Below, in pieces: positions 16,397-24,869 of a stretch of 64,000 bases of DNA. Location: NCBI GenBank assembly GCA_949788275.1, contig OX460916.1, positions 62,001 to 126,000 of the forward strand. The letters run 5' to 3'. Origin of the DNA: Weeksellaceae bacterium. GTDB taxonomy: Bacteria; Bacteroidota; Bacteroidia; Flavobacteriales; Weeksellaceae. Numbering within the stretch: the stretch's first letter is position 1; each line of letters starts with the position of its first letter. The notes beneath the pieces were generated by a model that saw only the letters and a program-made list of their open reading frames with translations, had not been told where the DNA came from and made no database searches. The translations under genes and the position numbers were made by a program.

Positions 16397-17578
16397 ATGA
16401 AACAAGCATATATAGTTACAGGGTATAGAACGGCTGTAGGTAAAGCACCAAAAGGGTCTTTACGTTTCACCCGTCCCGACGAAATGGCGGCAACGGTTCT
16501 AAAAAGACTGATGCAAGATCTACCAAATCTAGATCCAGCACGCATCGACGATATGATCGTTGGTTGTGCCATGCCAGAAGCAGAACAAGGATTGAATATG
16601 GCGCGTTTAATCTCTTTGATGGGATTGGATACCGATAAGGTTCCCGGTGTAACTGTTAACCGTTACTGTGCCTCAGGATCTGAAGCTATTGCTTTAGCGG
16701 CTGCGAAAATCCGCACAGGAATGGCCGAATGTATTATTGCCGGTGGTGCCGAGTCGATGTCATACATCCCAATGGGCGGATACAAACCAATTCCAGACAC
16801 CGATTTAGCCAAAGACAATCCCGATTATTATTGGGGAATGGGTTTAACGGCAGAGGCGGTTGCACAAGAGTATAAAGTTTCCCGTGAAGATCAGGATCAA
16901 TTCGCTTTTAACTCTCACCAAAAAGCCTTAAAAGCTTTGGCAGAGGGAAAATTCGAATCGCAAATTGTTCCAATCGACGTCGATTACAACTTCTTAGATG
17001 CCAATGAAAAACTACAAACCAAAAAATCGGTTTTCAAACAAGACGAAGGACCACGACTAGACACATCTCTTGCAGGTTTAGCAAAATTACGTCCTGTATT
17101 TGCGCAAGGTGGTTCCGTAACTGCGGGTAACTCATCGCAAATGTCAGATGGTGCGGCCTTCGTTATGGTGATGTCAGAAGATATGGTGAAAGAATTAGGG
17201 TTAGAGCCAATAGCGCGCTTAGTCGCCTATTCTACGGTAGGTGTACCACCAAGAATCATGGGGGTTGGACCAATGTACGCTATTCCTAAAGCCTTAGAAC
17301 AAGCAGGTTTAAAATTAGAAGACATTGATCTGATCGAATTAAATGAAGCCTTCGCTTCTCAGTCGGTTGCCATTTTACGCGAATTAAACATCGATCCTGC
17401 AAAGGTAAACGTAAACGGTGGCGCAATTGCCTTAGGTCATCCACTAGGATGTACAGGAACCAAGCTAACCGTACAGTTGTTAAACGAAATGGCTGCCCGT
17501 CAATCAAAATACGGTATGGTAACCATGTGTGTGGGAACTGGACAAGGGGCTGCATCGATTTTTGAATATTTAAAATAA
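16397..17578 (+). CDS. fadA: acetyl-CoA acyltransferase (3-ketoacyl-CoA thiolase)
   Basis: 393 residues, standard thiolase length. The acyl-accepting Cys lies in NRYCASGSEA (about residue 92), and the C-terminal catalytic set in NVNGGAIALGHPLGCTG and MVTMCVGTGQGAA (His ~353, Cys ~383). It cleaves 3-ketoacyl-CoA to acetyl-CoA and a shortened acyl-CoA, the last beta-oxidation step. It is preceded by the inserted S23-type gene and followed 26 bp later by the acyl-CoA dehydrogenase, so fadN-fadA-fadE form one pathway operon. Confidence 0.95.
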   Translation: MKQAYIVTGYRTAVGKAPKGSLRFTRPDEMAATVLKRLMQDLPNLDPARIDDMIVGCAMPEAEQGLNMARLISLMGLDTDKVPGVTVNRYCASGSEAIALAAAKIRTGMAECIIAGGAESMSYIPMGGYKPIPDTDLAKDNPDYYWGMGLTAEAVAQEYKVSREDQDQFAFNSHQKALKALAEGKFESQIVPIDVDYNFLDANEKLQTKKSVFKQDEGPRLDTSLAGLAKLRPVFAQGGSVTAGNSSQMSDGAAFVMVMSEDMVKELGLEPIARLVAYSTVGVPPRIMGVGPMYAIPKALEQAGLKLEDIDLIELNEAFASQSVAILRELNIDPAKVNVNGGAIALGHPLGCTGTKLTVQLLNEMAARQSKYGMVTMCVGTGQGAASIFEYLK

Positions 17579-17604
17579 ACAAAACCTAAAAAAATAACAA
17601 TACA

Positions 17605-19407
17605 ATGTCTACAAATCCAAATAGATTAAAAGGAGGAGAATACTTAGTAAAGAACGCCTCTTACAACGATATTTTTACATACGAAGACCTTTCAGAAGAA
17701 CAAAAGATGATTCTTGAATCAGCGCGTGAGTTCATCGATAAAGAAGTGGTACCCAACAAACACCAATTAGAGAAAAAAGATTACGCCTTAATTGAAGAAT
17801 TAATGCGCAAGATTGGAGAACTAGGTTTATTGGGAATCTCTGTTCCTACCGAATACGGTGGAATGGGAATGGGCTTTGTGTCGACCATGTTAGTGTGTGA
17901 TTACATTTCTGGTGCAACAGGATCGTTAGCGACTGCTTTCGGCGCTCATACCGGAATTGGAACAATGCCTATAACCTTATACGGTACCGAAGAGCAAAAA
18001 TTAAAATACTTACCCAAATTAGCAACGGGTGAATGGTTTGCCTCTTACTGTTTAACCGAGCCAGAAGCGGGTTCAGATGCGAACTCAGGAAAAACAAAAG
18101 CCGTTTTATCGCCAGACGGAAAAGAATACATCATCACCGGACAAAAAATGTGGATTACCAATGCTGGTTTTGCCGATTTGTTCATCGTATTTGCGCGTAT
18201 TGAAGACGATAAAAACATTACCGGATTTATCGTAGAAAGAGCAAAAGCAGGTGAAGGATTCTCTTTGGGCGAAGAAGAAGATAAATTAGGAATCGTTTCT
18301 TCATCAACCCGTCAAGTTTTCTTTAACGAAGTACGTGTTCCAGCAGAAAACATGTTAGGCGAAAGAAATGGTGGTTTTAAAATCGCTATGAATGCCCTTA
18401 ACGTAGGCCGCATCAAATTAGGTGCAGCTTGTTTAGATGCTCAACGTCGTATTTTAGATCATTCGTTACAATACGCATCAGAAAGAAAACAATTTGGCGT
18501 ATCGATCAATACTTTCGGTGCTATCCAAGAAAAATTAGCCGATATGGCTGTAGCAACCTTTACATCAGAAGCAGGTGCATACCGTTCTGCCAAAGATGTG
18601 GAAGATGCAATTGCAGACAATATTGCCAATGGAATGCCGCATAACGAAGCCGAATTAAAAGGAATCGAAGAATACGCTATTGAAGCATCGATCCTAAAAG
18701 TATGGATTTCTGAAGCAGCCCAAGTAGCTGCTGACGAAGGAATTCAAATTTATGGCGGAATGGGCTATTCAAAAGAAATGCCAATGGAAAGCGCTTGGCG
18801 TGATGCCCGTATCTCTAGAATCTACGAAGGAACAAACGAAATCAATACCCTGTTATGTGTATCGATGCTTGTTAAACGTGCCTTCAAAGGTAAAATTGAC
18901 TTAATGACGCCAGCGATGAATGTTGCCAACGAATTAATGTCGATCCCTTCTTTTGATATTCCAGATTACAGCGAATTATTCGCACAAGAAAAAGAAATCA
19001 TCGAAAACCTAAAGAAAGCTTTCTTTATGGTCGCTGGTGCAGCCTTACAGAAATTTGGTGCAGAATTAGAACAACACCAACAATTAATTATCTGTGCATC
19101 ACGTATCCTACAAGAAATCTACATGGTAGAGTCGGCTATGTTACGTGCCGAAAAATTGGCGAATACCAAAGGACAAGACGCTGCGAAAAACGCAGAAAAA
19201 ATAGTTCAATTGCAATTATTCAAATCGGTCGAAATCGTTAAAACGGAAGCTACACGCGGTATTGTTTCTTTTGCAGAAGGAGACGAACAACGTATGATGT
19301 TGAGTGGACTTAGACGTTTCACCCGTTACAACGAATACCCGAATGTGGTTGGATTGAAAAACGATATTGCTGATTTAATTATCAAAGAAAATAAATATAC
19401 GTTTTAA
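17605..19407 (+). CDS. fadE: acyl-CoA dehydrogenase
   Basis: 600 residues, the long bacterial form with an extra C-terminal helical domain. Signatures: YCLTEPEAGSDANSGKT (FAD/substrate region, ~150), WITNAGFADLFIVFAR, and the catalytic-Glu segment RIYEGTNEIN (~410). It catalyses the first, FAD-dependent step of beta-oxidation and passes electrons to ETF. Last gene of the fad operon, with a strong terminator 110 bp downstream. The N-terminus (MSTNPNRLKGGEYLVKNAS) matches family members, supporting this start. Confidence 0.95.
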   Translation: MSTNPNRLKGGEYLVKNASYNDIFTYEDLSEEQKMILESAREFIDKEVVPNKHQLEKKDYALIEELMRKIGELGLLGISVPTEYGGMGMGFVSTMLVCDYISGATGSLATAFGAHTGIGTMPITLYGTEEQKLKYLPKLATGEWFASYCLTEPEAGSDANSGKTKAVLSPDGKEYIITGQKMWITNAGFADLFIVFARIEDDKNITGFIVERAKAGEGFSLGEEEDKLGIVSSSTRQVFFNEVRVPAENMLGERNGGFKIAMNALNVGRIKLGAACLDAQRRILDHSLQYASERKQFGVSINTFGAIQEKLADMAVATFTSEAGAYRSAKDVEDAIADNIANGMPHNEAELKGIEEYAIEASILKVWISEAAQVAADEGIQIYGGMGYSKEMPMESAWRDARISRIYEGTNEINTLLCVSMLVKRAFKGKIDLMTPAMNVANELMSIPSFDIPDYSELFAQEKEIIENLKKAFFMVAGAALQKFGAELEQHQQLIICASRILQEIYMVESAMLRAEKLANTKGQDAAKNAEKIVQLQLFKSVEIVKTEATRGIVSFAEGDEQRMMLSGLRRFTRYNEYPNVVGLKNDIADLIIKENKYTF

Positions 19408-19515
19408 GATAAATTAACAAACCTTGGTACAGAACTTGATTTTAGAAAGATTAAGTACTAGTCTTTTATATAAGTTAGTTGAGTTTTCATAGTACTTAAG
19501 TTTTAGTAGAGAAGG

Positions 19516-19546
19516 CCTCGATTGTGTAAGCAATCGAGGTTTTTTT
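19516..19546 (+). terminator. fad operon terminator
   Basis: Hairpin CCTCGATTG / CAATCGAGG followed by seven T. Confidence 0.9.
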
Positions 19547-19576
19547 ATGCGATGAGGTTTCGAGATGAAAATAATT

Positions 19577-19731
19577 GGGCGGCCGCTGCGCGCCGGGCTA
19601 TTCGCTCTATCTTTGCTGCAAGAGCATTTCGAGTTAAATTCATTTTAAAGGTGGCAGCAAAGGATGCCGCTGCTATCCCTGCCGCTACGCCTTCCATGTA
19701 CATGTTTTGAAAAAACATGTACATGGAAGGC
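19577..19731 (-). repeat. interspersed 3'-end repeat, copy B
   Basis: Minus-strand orientation: a perfect 20-bp stem with a 3-nt loop (19689-19731) adjoins GCGGCAGGGATAGCAGCGG ... GCAGCAAAG ... TAGCCCGGCGCGCAGCGGCCGCCC. The GGGCGGCC end (19577) faces the fad operon terminator. The core contains a TTTGCTGC / GCAGCAAA inverted pair. The remainder of 19408-19765 holds only the terminator. Confidence 0.85.
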
Positions 19732-19765
19732 TAAAAGCCATGAGTTAAAACCTTCGATGGTCCAC

Positions 19766-21196
19766 CTATAACTGACTTCCTCGGGTGGTATTTCCCTCGT
19801 GTAGTACAATTTCGGAATGCAGAAATTGGGCAGCCTCCGCTGAATCTTTCACTTTAACGGCACTCCGCTGAATCATCTCGGCTTCAAAATCAATTAAAAC
19901 ACTTTTTTTAAGTCCTTTCACTTTCCAATCTGAAGAACAGCTGCATACATTGTTGATCGCTCGAGCCAGTGCAATGGCATCTAGTAAAGCCTGATTGGCA
20001 CCTTGCCCTTTAAAAGGACTCATGGGATGGGCCGCGTCGCCGATAAGGGTTGCCGAGTTCGATTTCTCTAACCATGCAGGTTGAAGTAGTTCGCGATCGT
20101 AAACCGGATAACCCGAAATATGTGTTGTTTCGGTAGCGGATACGATTTCAGGAATCGGTTCGTGCCATGGTGTTCTTCGGCGAGCTTCCTCCTTAAGGGC
20201 TTCCGTACCTTTGGCACTTAAAGCTATCGCTTCCTCTTCAGATATCGGGAAACTGAGTTGCCACATCACAGAGTCGGCCGTAAAAGGCATCATATAGATC
20301 CGTTCATGGCCATTGGCGGTCTGAAATACGGTGGCTGAGTCCAATAAAGGATGGTCTATTTGGGGTAATGAACTCAAGGGACAAATGCCTAAGATGACCA
20401 TGCAGCCGAGGTAGCGTAAAGGGGAAGTCTCATCTCCCATGATTTTTTTTCGAACACCACTGCGAATGCCATCGGCGCCAACGATAAGATTCGCTTGAAT
20501 GGCCTTCAATTCACCATTGACCTCAAAGCTTAATTCGGCCCCATGTTCGCTTTCTGTATACTCTACCAGTTGATGCCCCCATTCTACCATTTCGTGTCCA
20601 CCAAGCTGATCCAAGAGGGCGTGACGTAAAGATTGGCGGGCGATATGGATATTGTTGTTTTTTGAATCGGTAATTTCATCTGAATCTTTCCATTTTCGTG
20701 CACCCCATTCACCAATCACTTTTCCAGCAGCCGTATGCACCCTGTGTTTTGTGGAGATCACGCCTTCCTTCAATGAAAAAATTCCCAATGCTTTCATGGC
20801 TTTACTCGCTTGTTGAAGTGTTAGGCCATAACCCTGTGCCCGAGCTTGGAAGTTTTTATCTCGCTCGTAAATGGTAAATGGAATTCGGCGGTGTAAACAA
20901 GCAACAGCAAAAGCTAAACCGCCAATGCCTCCGCCTATAATGGCGATATGTGGAAAGAGATCGGGGTTTGGCGTTGGGGCTTGCTCTGCGTAAATCAACC
21001 CAGATCCAGCACAGGTTAAACACGGATGCAAATGACCTTTGGGTGGAGTAGGAGGTGTATCTGTTTTACCAGTCTCCACCAACTGTTTGCATTGTTTTTG
21101 GTAGTGAAGGTGGGCTTTCTTGCTAATTCCGCGACTTTTTTTACCAACGCCTTGGCATGCTAGACAAATGGTCCAACTGTTTCCGTTTTTTTCCAC
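19766..21196 (-). CDS. FAD-dependent monooxygenase with N-terminal CxxCxGxG motifs
   Basis: 476 residues. The main part is a class A flavin monooxygenase: GGGIGG Rossmann motif at 88-93, LIVGADGIRSGVR (DG motif, ~240) and LIGDAAHPMSPFKGQGAN (GD motif, ~390). Such enzymes hydroxylate aromatic or other small substrates with NAD(P)H and O2; the substrate here is unknown. Unusually, the first ~75 residues carry CLACQGVG (11-18) and CLTCAGSG (59-66), the CxxCxGxG pattern of DnaJ zinc fingers, with further His and Cys between, so the domain may bind zinc. Convergent to the fad operon; no obvious operon partner. Confidence 0.85.
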   Translation of the reverse strand: MEKNGNSWTICLACQGVGKKSRGISKKAHLHYQKQCKQLVETGKTDTPPTPPKGHLHPCLTCAGSGLIYAEQAPTPNPDLFPHIAIIGGGIGGLAFAVACLHRRIPFTIYERDKNFQARAQGYGLTLQQASKAMKALGIFSLKEGVISTKHRVHTAAGKVIGEWGARKWKDSDEITDSKNNNIHIARQSLRHALLDQLGGHEMVEWGHQLVEYTESEHGAELSFEVNGELKAIQANLIVGADGIRSGVRKKIMGDETSPLRYLGCMVILGICPLSSLPQIDHPLLDSATVFQTANGHERIYMMPFTADSVMWQLSFPISEEEAIALSAKGTEALKEEARRRTPWHEPIPEIVSATETTHISGYPVYDRELLQPAWLEKSNSATLIGDAAHPMSPFKGQGANQALLDAIALARAINNVCSCSSDWKVKGLKKSVLIDFEAEMIQRSAVKVKDSAEAAQFLHSEIVLHEGNTTRGSQL

Positions 21197-21459
21197 GTTT
21201 TTCTTAAAAATAGTTTTTTATTTCTTCAAATAAAAAAGTTGACAATTAGGGAGACTGATTTAGTGAAAAAATTAGTAACGAAGTTGTTTTATAGTCCCTT
21301 GTATTTATTCAACGATGATTATATATGGTTATATTTTGTAAAATTAGAATAAAAAAGATCAACATGAAAGACGATCATACATATTTAATGTCTAAAATTT
21401 AAACTTTTCTATAGTTGATTCATCAAAGCTTATATTATGTAATTTTACAAAAAAAAAAC

Positions 21460-22329
21460 ATGAATATCGTATATTTCGTTTTTGGAAATGATATTAATTA
21501 TTACCAACAAGTATATTTTTCTATTTATACAGCTTTAGCTCATAAAGAGGAGTCAGATCAGATTATTGTAATGACTGAGGATAGCTCTTTTTTTAAACAA
21601 TTAGAGAATCGGATTCGTATAGTTCCTATAAATCGAAATAGGATTACTGAATGGGAAGGCGATTATAAATATTTGTTTAGAATAAAGATAAAAGCTTTGG
21701 AATTCATAACAAAAAAATTTCCGTCTCAACCTATTTTATATTTAGATGGAGATACATTTGTATATAAGTCGCTAAGTATTTTAAAAAATGAATTAAACAA
21801 AGGATATAATTTGATGCATTTAAATGAAGGGACTTTGCCTAAATTCACAACTAAAACAGGTAAGAAATTTTGGAAATTGATTAAGAATAAAAAATTTTCA
21901 GATATTTTGATCGATGAAAATACTTGCATGTGGAACTCAGGAGTTATTGGGATATCGCCTAAGCATTTTGAAACTATTCCTTTAGCTTTACGAATTACGG
22001 ATGAGATGTGTGCGATGAATATAACTTGTTTTACAATGGAACAATTGTCGTTTGCTTTAGCAAGTAGTCATCATTCTTTATTAAAACCTGCTGATCATAT
22101 TGTTGGTCATTACTGGGGGAATAAAGATCAATGGAATGAAGTAATTTCAAACTGGATAAAGAAATCAATGATGGGTAATTTAACCGCTAAAGAAATGACG
22201 GAAGAGGTTAAATGTTTTCCTTTTAAAGAAATTCCATATTATTTGAAGTATTCAAATACTTATAAAAGATTAGCTTCACAATTAAAGCGGGTATTTAAAC
22301 CAAAGAAGGCATTCTATATTCAAGAGTAG
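21460..22329 (+). CDS. nucleotide-sugar glycosyltransferase, GT-A type
   Basis: 289 residues from MNIVYFVFGNDINYYQQ. An upstream in-frame ATG at 21415 would add 15 residues that do not resemble the fold, so the inner start is preferred. The GT-A fold is shown by the N-terminal beta strand, a YLDGDTFVY motif (DxD, metal and sugar-nucleotide binding, ~residue 100) and MWNSGVIGI. Such Bacteroidota proteins transfer sugars in surface glycan synthesis; the acceptor is unknown. It stands alone, convergent with the tRNA operon. AT-rich compared with neighbours, which hints at transfer. Confidence 0.75.
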   Translation: MNIVYFVFGNDINYYQQVYFSIYTALAHKEESDQIIVMTEDSSFFKQLENRIRIVPINRNRITEWEGDYKYLFRIKIKALEFITKKFPSQPILYLDGDTFVYKSLSILKNELNKGYNLMHLNEGTLPKFTTKTGKKFWKLIKNKKFSDILIDENTCMWNSGVIGISPKHFETIPLALRITDEMCAMNITCFTMEQLSFALASSHHSLLKPADHIVGHYWGNKDQWNEVISNWIKKSMMGNLTAKEMTEEVKCFPFKEIPYYLKYSNTYKRLASQLKRVFKPKKAFYIQE

Positions 22330-22353
22330 TATTGAGAAAATCAAAAGGTTATA

Positions 22354-22390
22354 AATAAAAAAAGCCCAAGAAAATAAATTCTTGAGCTTT
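22354..22390 (-). terminator. tRNA operon terminator
   Basis: Minus-strand hairpin AAAGCTCAAGAA / TTCTTGGGCTTT followed by seven T, 4 bp after the last tRNA. Confidence 0.85.
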
Positions 22391-22393
22391 TAG

Positions 22394-22477
22394 TACCTCG
22401 GGCGGGACTTGAACCCGCACGTCCTAATGGACACAGGATTTTAAGTCCTGCGTGTCTACCAATTCCACCACCAAGGC
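22394..22477 (-). tRNA. tRNA-Leu (TAA), copy 2
   Basis: 84 nt with a long variable arm. Acceptor GCCTTGG pairs with CCGAGGT, discriminator A; anticodon loop CTTAAAA gives TAA. T-arm GGGTTCAAGTCCC. Sequence identical to the copy at 22597-22680. Fourth and last gene of the operon. Confidence 0.95.
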
Positions 22478-22494
22478 TACTCTTAGTAAAGTAG

Positions 22495-22567
22495 AGCGGG
22501 AAACGAGACTCGAACTCGCAACATTCAGCTTGGAAGGCTGACGCTCTACCAATTGAGCTATTCCCGC
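22495..22567 (-). tRNA. tRNA-Gly (TCC)
   Basis: 73 nt, acceptor GCGGGAA / TTCCCGC, anticodon loop CTTCCAA, T-loop GAGTTCGAGTCTC. Third gene of the operon. Confidence 0.95.
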
Positions 22568-22596
22568 ATAGAATTCAACAAATTAAATAATAAAAG

Positions 22597-22680
22597 TACC
22601 TCGGGCGGGACTTGAACCCGCACGTCCTAATGGACACAGGATTTTAAGTCCTGCGTGTCTACCAATTCCACCACCAAGGC
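22597..22680 (-). tRNA. tRNA-Leu (TAA), copy 1
   Basis: 84 nt, identical to 22394-22477, with a similar 3' flank (AGTACC on the plus strand). A recent duplication within the operon. Confidence 0.95.
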
Positions 22681-22713
22681 AAAATTTAATTTATTGTTTT
22701 CACTATTTCAAAG

Positions 22714-22786
<73 letters not shown>

Positions 22787-22796
22787 GATTGGAGTG

Positions 22797-22804
22797 CAAA
22801 TATA
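22797..22804 (-). promoter_or_regulatory. -7 box of the tRNA operon
   Basis: TATATTTG on the minus strand, 10 bp before the first tRNA. The -33 box is not clear. Confidence 0.55.
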
Positions 22805-22873
22805 TAAAATCAATTTCTATAAAACCTAACGTTTTGGTGGAAATTTATTTCAAATACGTGCACTTTTTTTTAA

Positions 22874-23722
22874 TTAGTTGATTGGCATCAACATATCAAC
22901 CACATCTTTTATCTTCGATTTCATTTTCTTGCGGTGTACAATCATATCGACAAAGCCTTTTTCTAATAAAAATTCTGAAGTTTGGAATCCTTCAGGAAGG
23001 TCGCGTCCAATGGTTTCTTTAATTACACGTGGACCAGCAAACCCAATTAAAGCGCCTGGTTCGGCAATAATCACATCACCAATCGATCCAAATGAAGCAG
23101 TAATACCACCAAAAGAAGGATTTGTTAATACGGTAATATATGGAAGTTTATGATCGGCTAATTGAATTAACTTCGCTTCAACTTTCGCTAATTGCATTAA
23201 AGAAATAGCGGCTTCCATCATACGGGCACCACCCGATTGGGTAATAATAACAAGGGGTAATTTGTTGGCGATACAGTAATCGATTGCACGAGCAATTTTT
23301 TCACCCATCACCGATCCTAGCGATCCACCAATGAATTTAAAGTCCATACACGAAATAACGATTTCTCTACCGTGCATTTTCCCAACTGCGTTACGCAATG
23401 AATCGGTTAAACCCGTCTGTTTTTTCATCGCTTTTAAACGATCAACATAAGGTTTAGTATCGGTCCAGTTTAGCGGATCCTTACTTTGTACATCTTTATC
23501 CAATTCAGTAAATTTACCCTCATCAAATAAAATTTCGAAGTATTCTTGTGAACCAATTTGAACATGGTGATCATCTTCGGGGCTCACATAGGCATTCGCT
23601 TTTAGCTCTTCCGTTTCAATGATTTTCCCTGTAGGAGATTTGTACCATAATCCTTTCTGAACGTCTTTTTTAGATTCAGTAGGAGTTGTAATATTTTTCT
23701 TGCGTCTAATAAACCAAGGCAT
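22874..23722 (-). CDS. accD: acetyl-CoA carboxylase carboxyltransferase beta subunit, zinc cysteines absent
   Basis: 282 residues. The crotonase-fold carboxyltransferase core is clear ([40 protein letters not shown]). With AccA it transfers CO2 from biotin to acetyl-CoA, the first step of fatty-acid synthesis. In E. coli an N-terminal ribbon with four zinc-binding Cys precedes the core. Here the equivalent reads [11 protein letters not shown] and [11 protein letters not shown], so all four Cys are replaced while the spacing and surrounding fold residues are kept. As I recall, other Flavobacteriia share this, so it is a lineage trait rather than damage. Lies downstream of fba on the same strand. 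Confidence 0.93.
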   Translation of the reverse strand: MPWFIRRKKNITTPTESKKDVQKGLWYKSPTGKIIETEELKANAYVSPEDDHHVQIGSQEYFEILFDEGKFTELDKDVQSKDPLNWTDTKPYVDRLKAMKKQTGLTDSLRNAVGKMHGREIVISCMDFKFIGGSLGSVMGEKIARAIDYCIANKLPLVIITQSGGARMMEAAISLMQLAKVEAKLIQLADHKLPYITVLTNPSFGGITASFGSIGDVIIAEPGALIGFAGPRVIKETIGRDLPEGFQTSEFLLEKGFVDMIVHRKKMKSKIKDVVDMLMPIN

Positions 23723-23765
23723 ATTTTCTCTATTTAGTATGGATTAGAAAAATTGATAAACTAAA

Positions 23766-24833
23766 TTATCCTAATCGATTGATATTATTTAAATCGTGGA
23801 AAGCTTGAATTAAACGTTCTTTGAACGTTACTTCTCCGGCTCTTAACCACACACGTGGGTCGTAATATTTTTTATTCGGTTGGTGATCACCATCGGGATT
23901 TCCAATTTGAGCTTGTAAATAGTCGGTATTTTTGGCAAAATAATCACGGATACCTTCCATATATGCATATTGTAAATCGGTATCGATGTTCATTTTAATC
24001 ACACCATAGCCAATAGCTTCTCTAATTTCTTCAAGTGTTGAACCTGAACCACCGTGAAAAACAAAGTTAACATCTTTGTTGACTCCAAATTTTTGATCGA
24101 TGTATTGTTGAGAGTTATCTAAGATTTTAGGCGTTAAGACTACGTTTCCTGGTTTGTAAACCCCATGTACGTTTCCAAAAGCAGCGGCAATCCAGAAATT
24201 GTCAGATACTTCTTTTAAGTTTTCGTAAACATAGGCGACTTCTTCGGGTTGGGTATATAATAATGAATTGTCAACATTAGAATTGTCAACACCATCCTCT
24301 TCACCGCCTGTGATTCCTAATTCCATTTCTAGGGTCATGCCAATTTTAGCCATGCGCTCTAGGTAGGTTTTACAAATAGCCACATTTTCTTCTAGAGGTT
24401 CCTCAGAAAGATCTAACATGTGTGAACTGAAAAGCGTTTTACCATATATGCGGTAATGCTCTTCGTTGGCATCCATAATGCCATCGATCCAAGGAAGTAG
24501 TTTTTTTGAACAATGGTCGGTGTGTAAAATAACCGTTGCACCATAAGCTTCAGCAAGGGTATGAATGTGTTTAGCACCCGCAATTGCTCCTTGAATTGCA
24601 GCAAGTTGATTGTCTCCTTTTAGACCTTTTCCAGCGTTGAAAACAGCACCACCATTCGAAAATTGAATAATAATTGGTGAGTTGACTTCAGCAGCAGCTT
24701 CCATCGCAGCGTTGATGGAATCAGAACCAATTACATTACACGCAGGTAATGCATATTGATTAGCTTTAGCATCATTAATGATTTCTTGTACCAATGATCC
24801 GGTAGCTACTCCGGCAGGGAATTTTCTGCTCAT
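23766..24833 (-). CDS. fbaA: class II fructose-bisphosphate aldolase
   Basis: 355 residues, class IIA size. Zinc ligands and active site: ILHTDHCSKK (about residue 105-114), GNVHGVYKPG (~225) and FHGGSGST (~265). It interconverts fructose-1,6-bisphosphate with dihydroxyacetone phosphate and glyceraldehyde-3-phosphate in glycolysis and gluconeogenesis. accD follows 43 bp downstream, so the two are probably cotranscribed. A TATCTTTG box at 24853 gives a very short leader. Confidence 0.95.
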   Translation of the reverse strand: MSRKFPAGVATGSLVQEIINDAKANQYALPACNVIGSDSINAAMEAAAEVNSPIIIQFSNGGAVFNAGKGLKGDNQLAAIQGAIAGAKHIHTLAEAYGATVILHTDHCSKKLLPWIDGIMDANEEHYRIYGKTLFSSHMLDLSEEPLEENVAICKTYLERMAKIGMTLEMELGITGGEEDGVDNSNVDNSLLYTQPEEVAYVYENLKEVSDNFWIAAAFGNVHGVYKPGNVVLTPKILDNSQQYIDQKFGVNKDVNFVFHGGSGSTLEEIREAIGYGVIKMNIDTDLQYAYMEGIRDYFAKNTDYLQAQIGNPDGDHQPNKKYYDPRVWLRAGEVTFKERLIQAFHDLNNINRLG

Positions 24834-24852
24834 GATGTTATATTTTATTAAA

Positions 24853-24860
24853 CAAAGATA
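24853..24860 (-). promoter_or_regulatory. -7 box of fbaA-accD
   Basis: TATCTTTG on the minus strand, 20 bp upstream of the fbaA ATG; no clear -33 box. Confidence 0.45.
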
Positions 24861-24869
24861 TACGTTTTT

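Noticed and set aside
19522-19710. 62-codon open frame through the terminator and repeat copy B
   Set aside because: Lies over the fad terminator and the GC-rich repeat core, with no start context or coding pattern. Artefact of the repeat.
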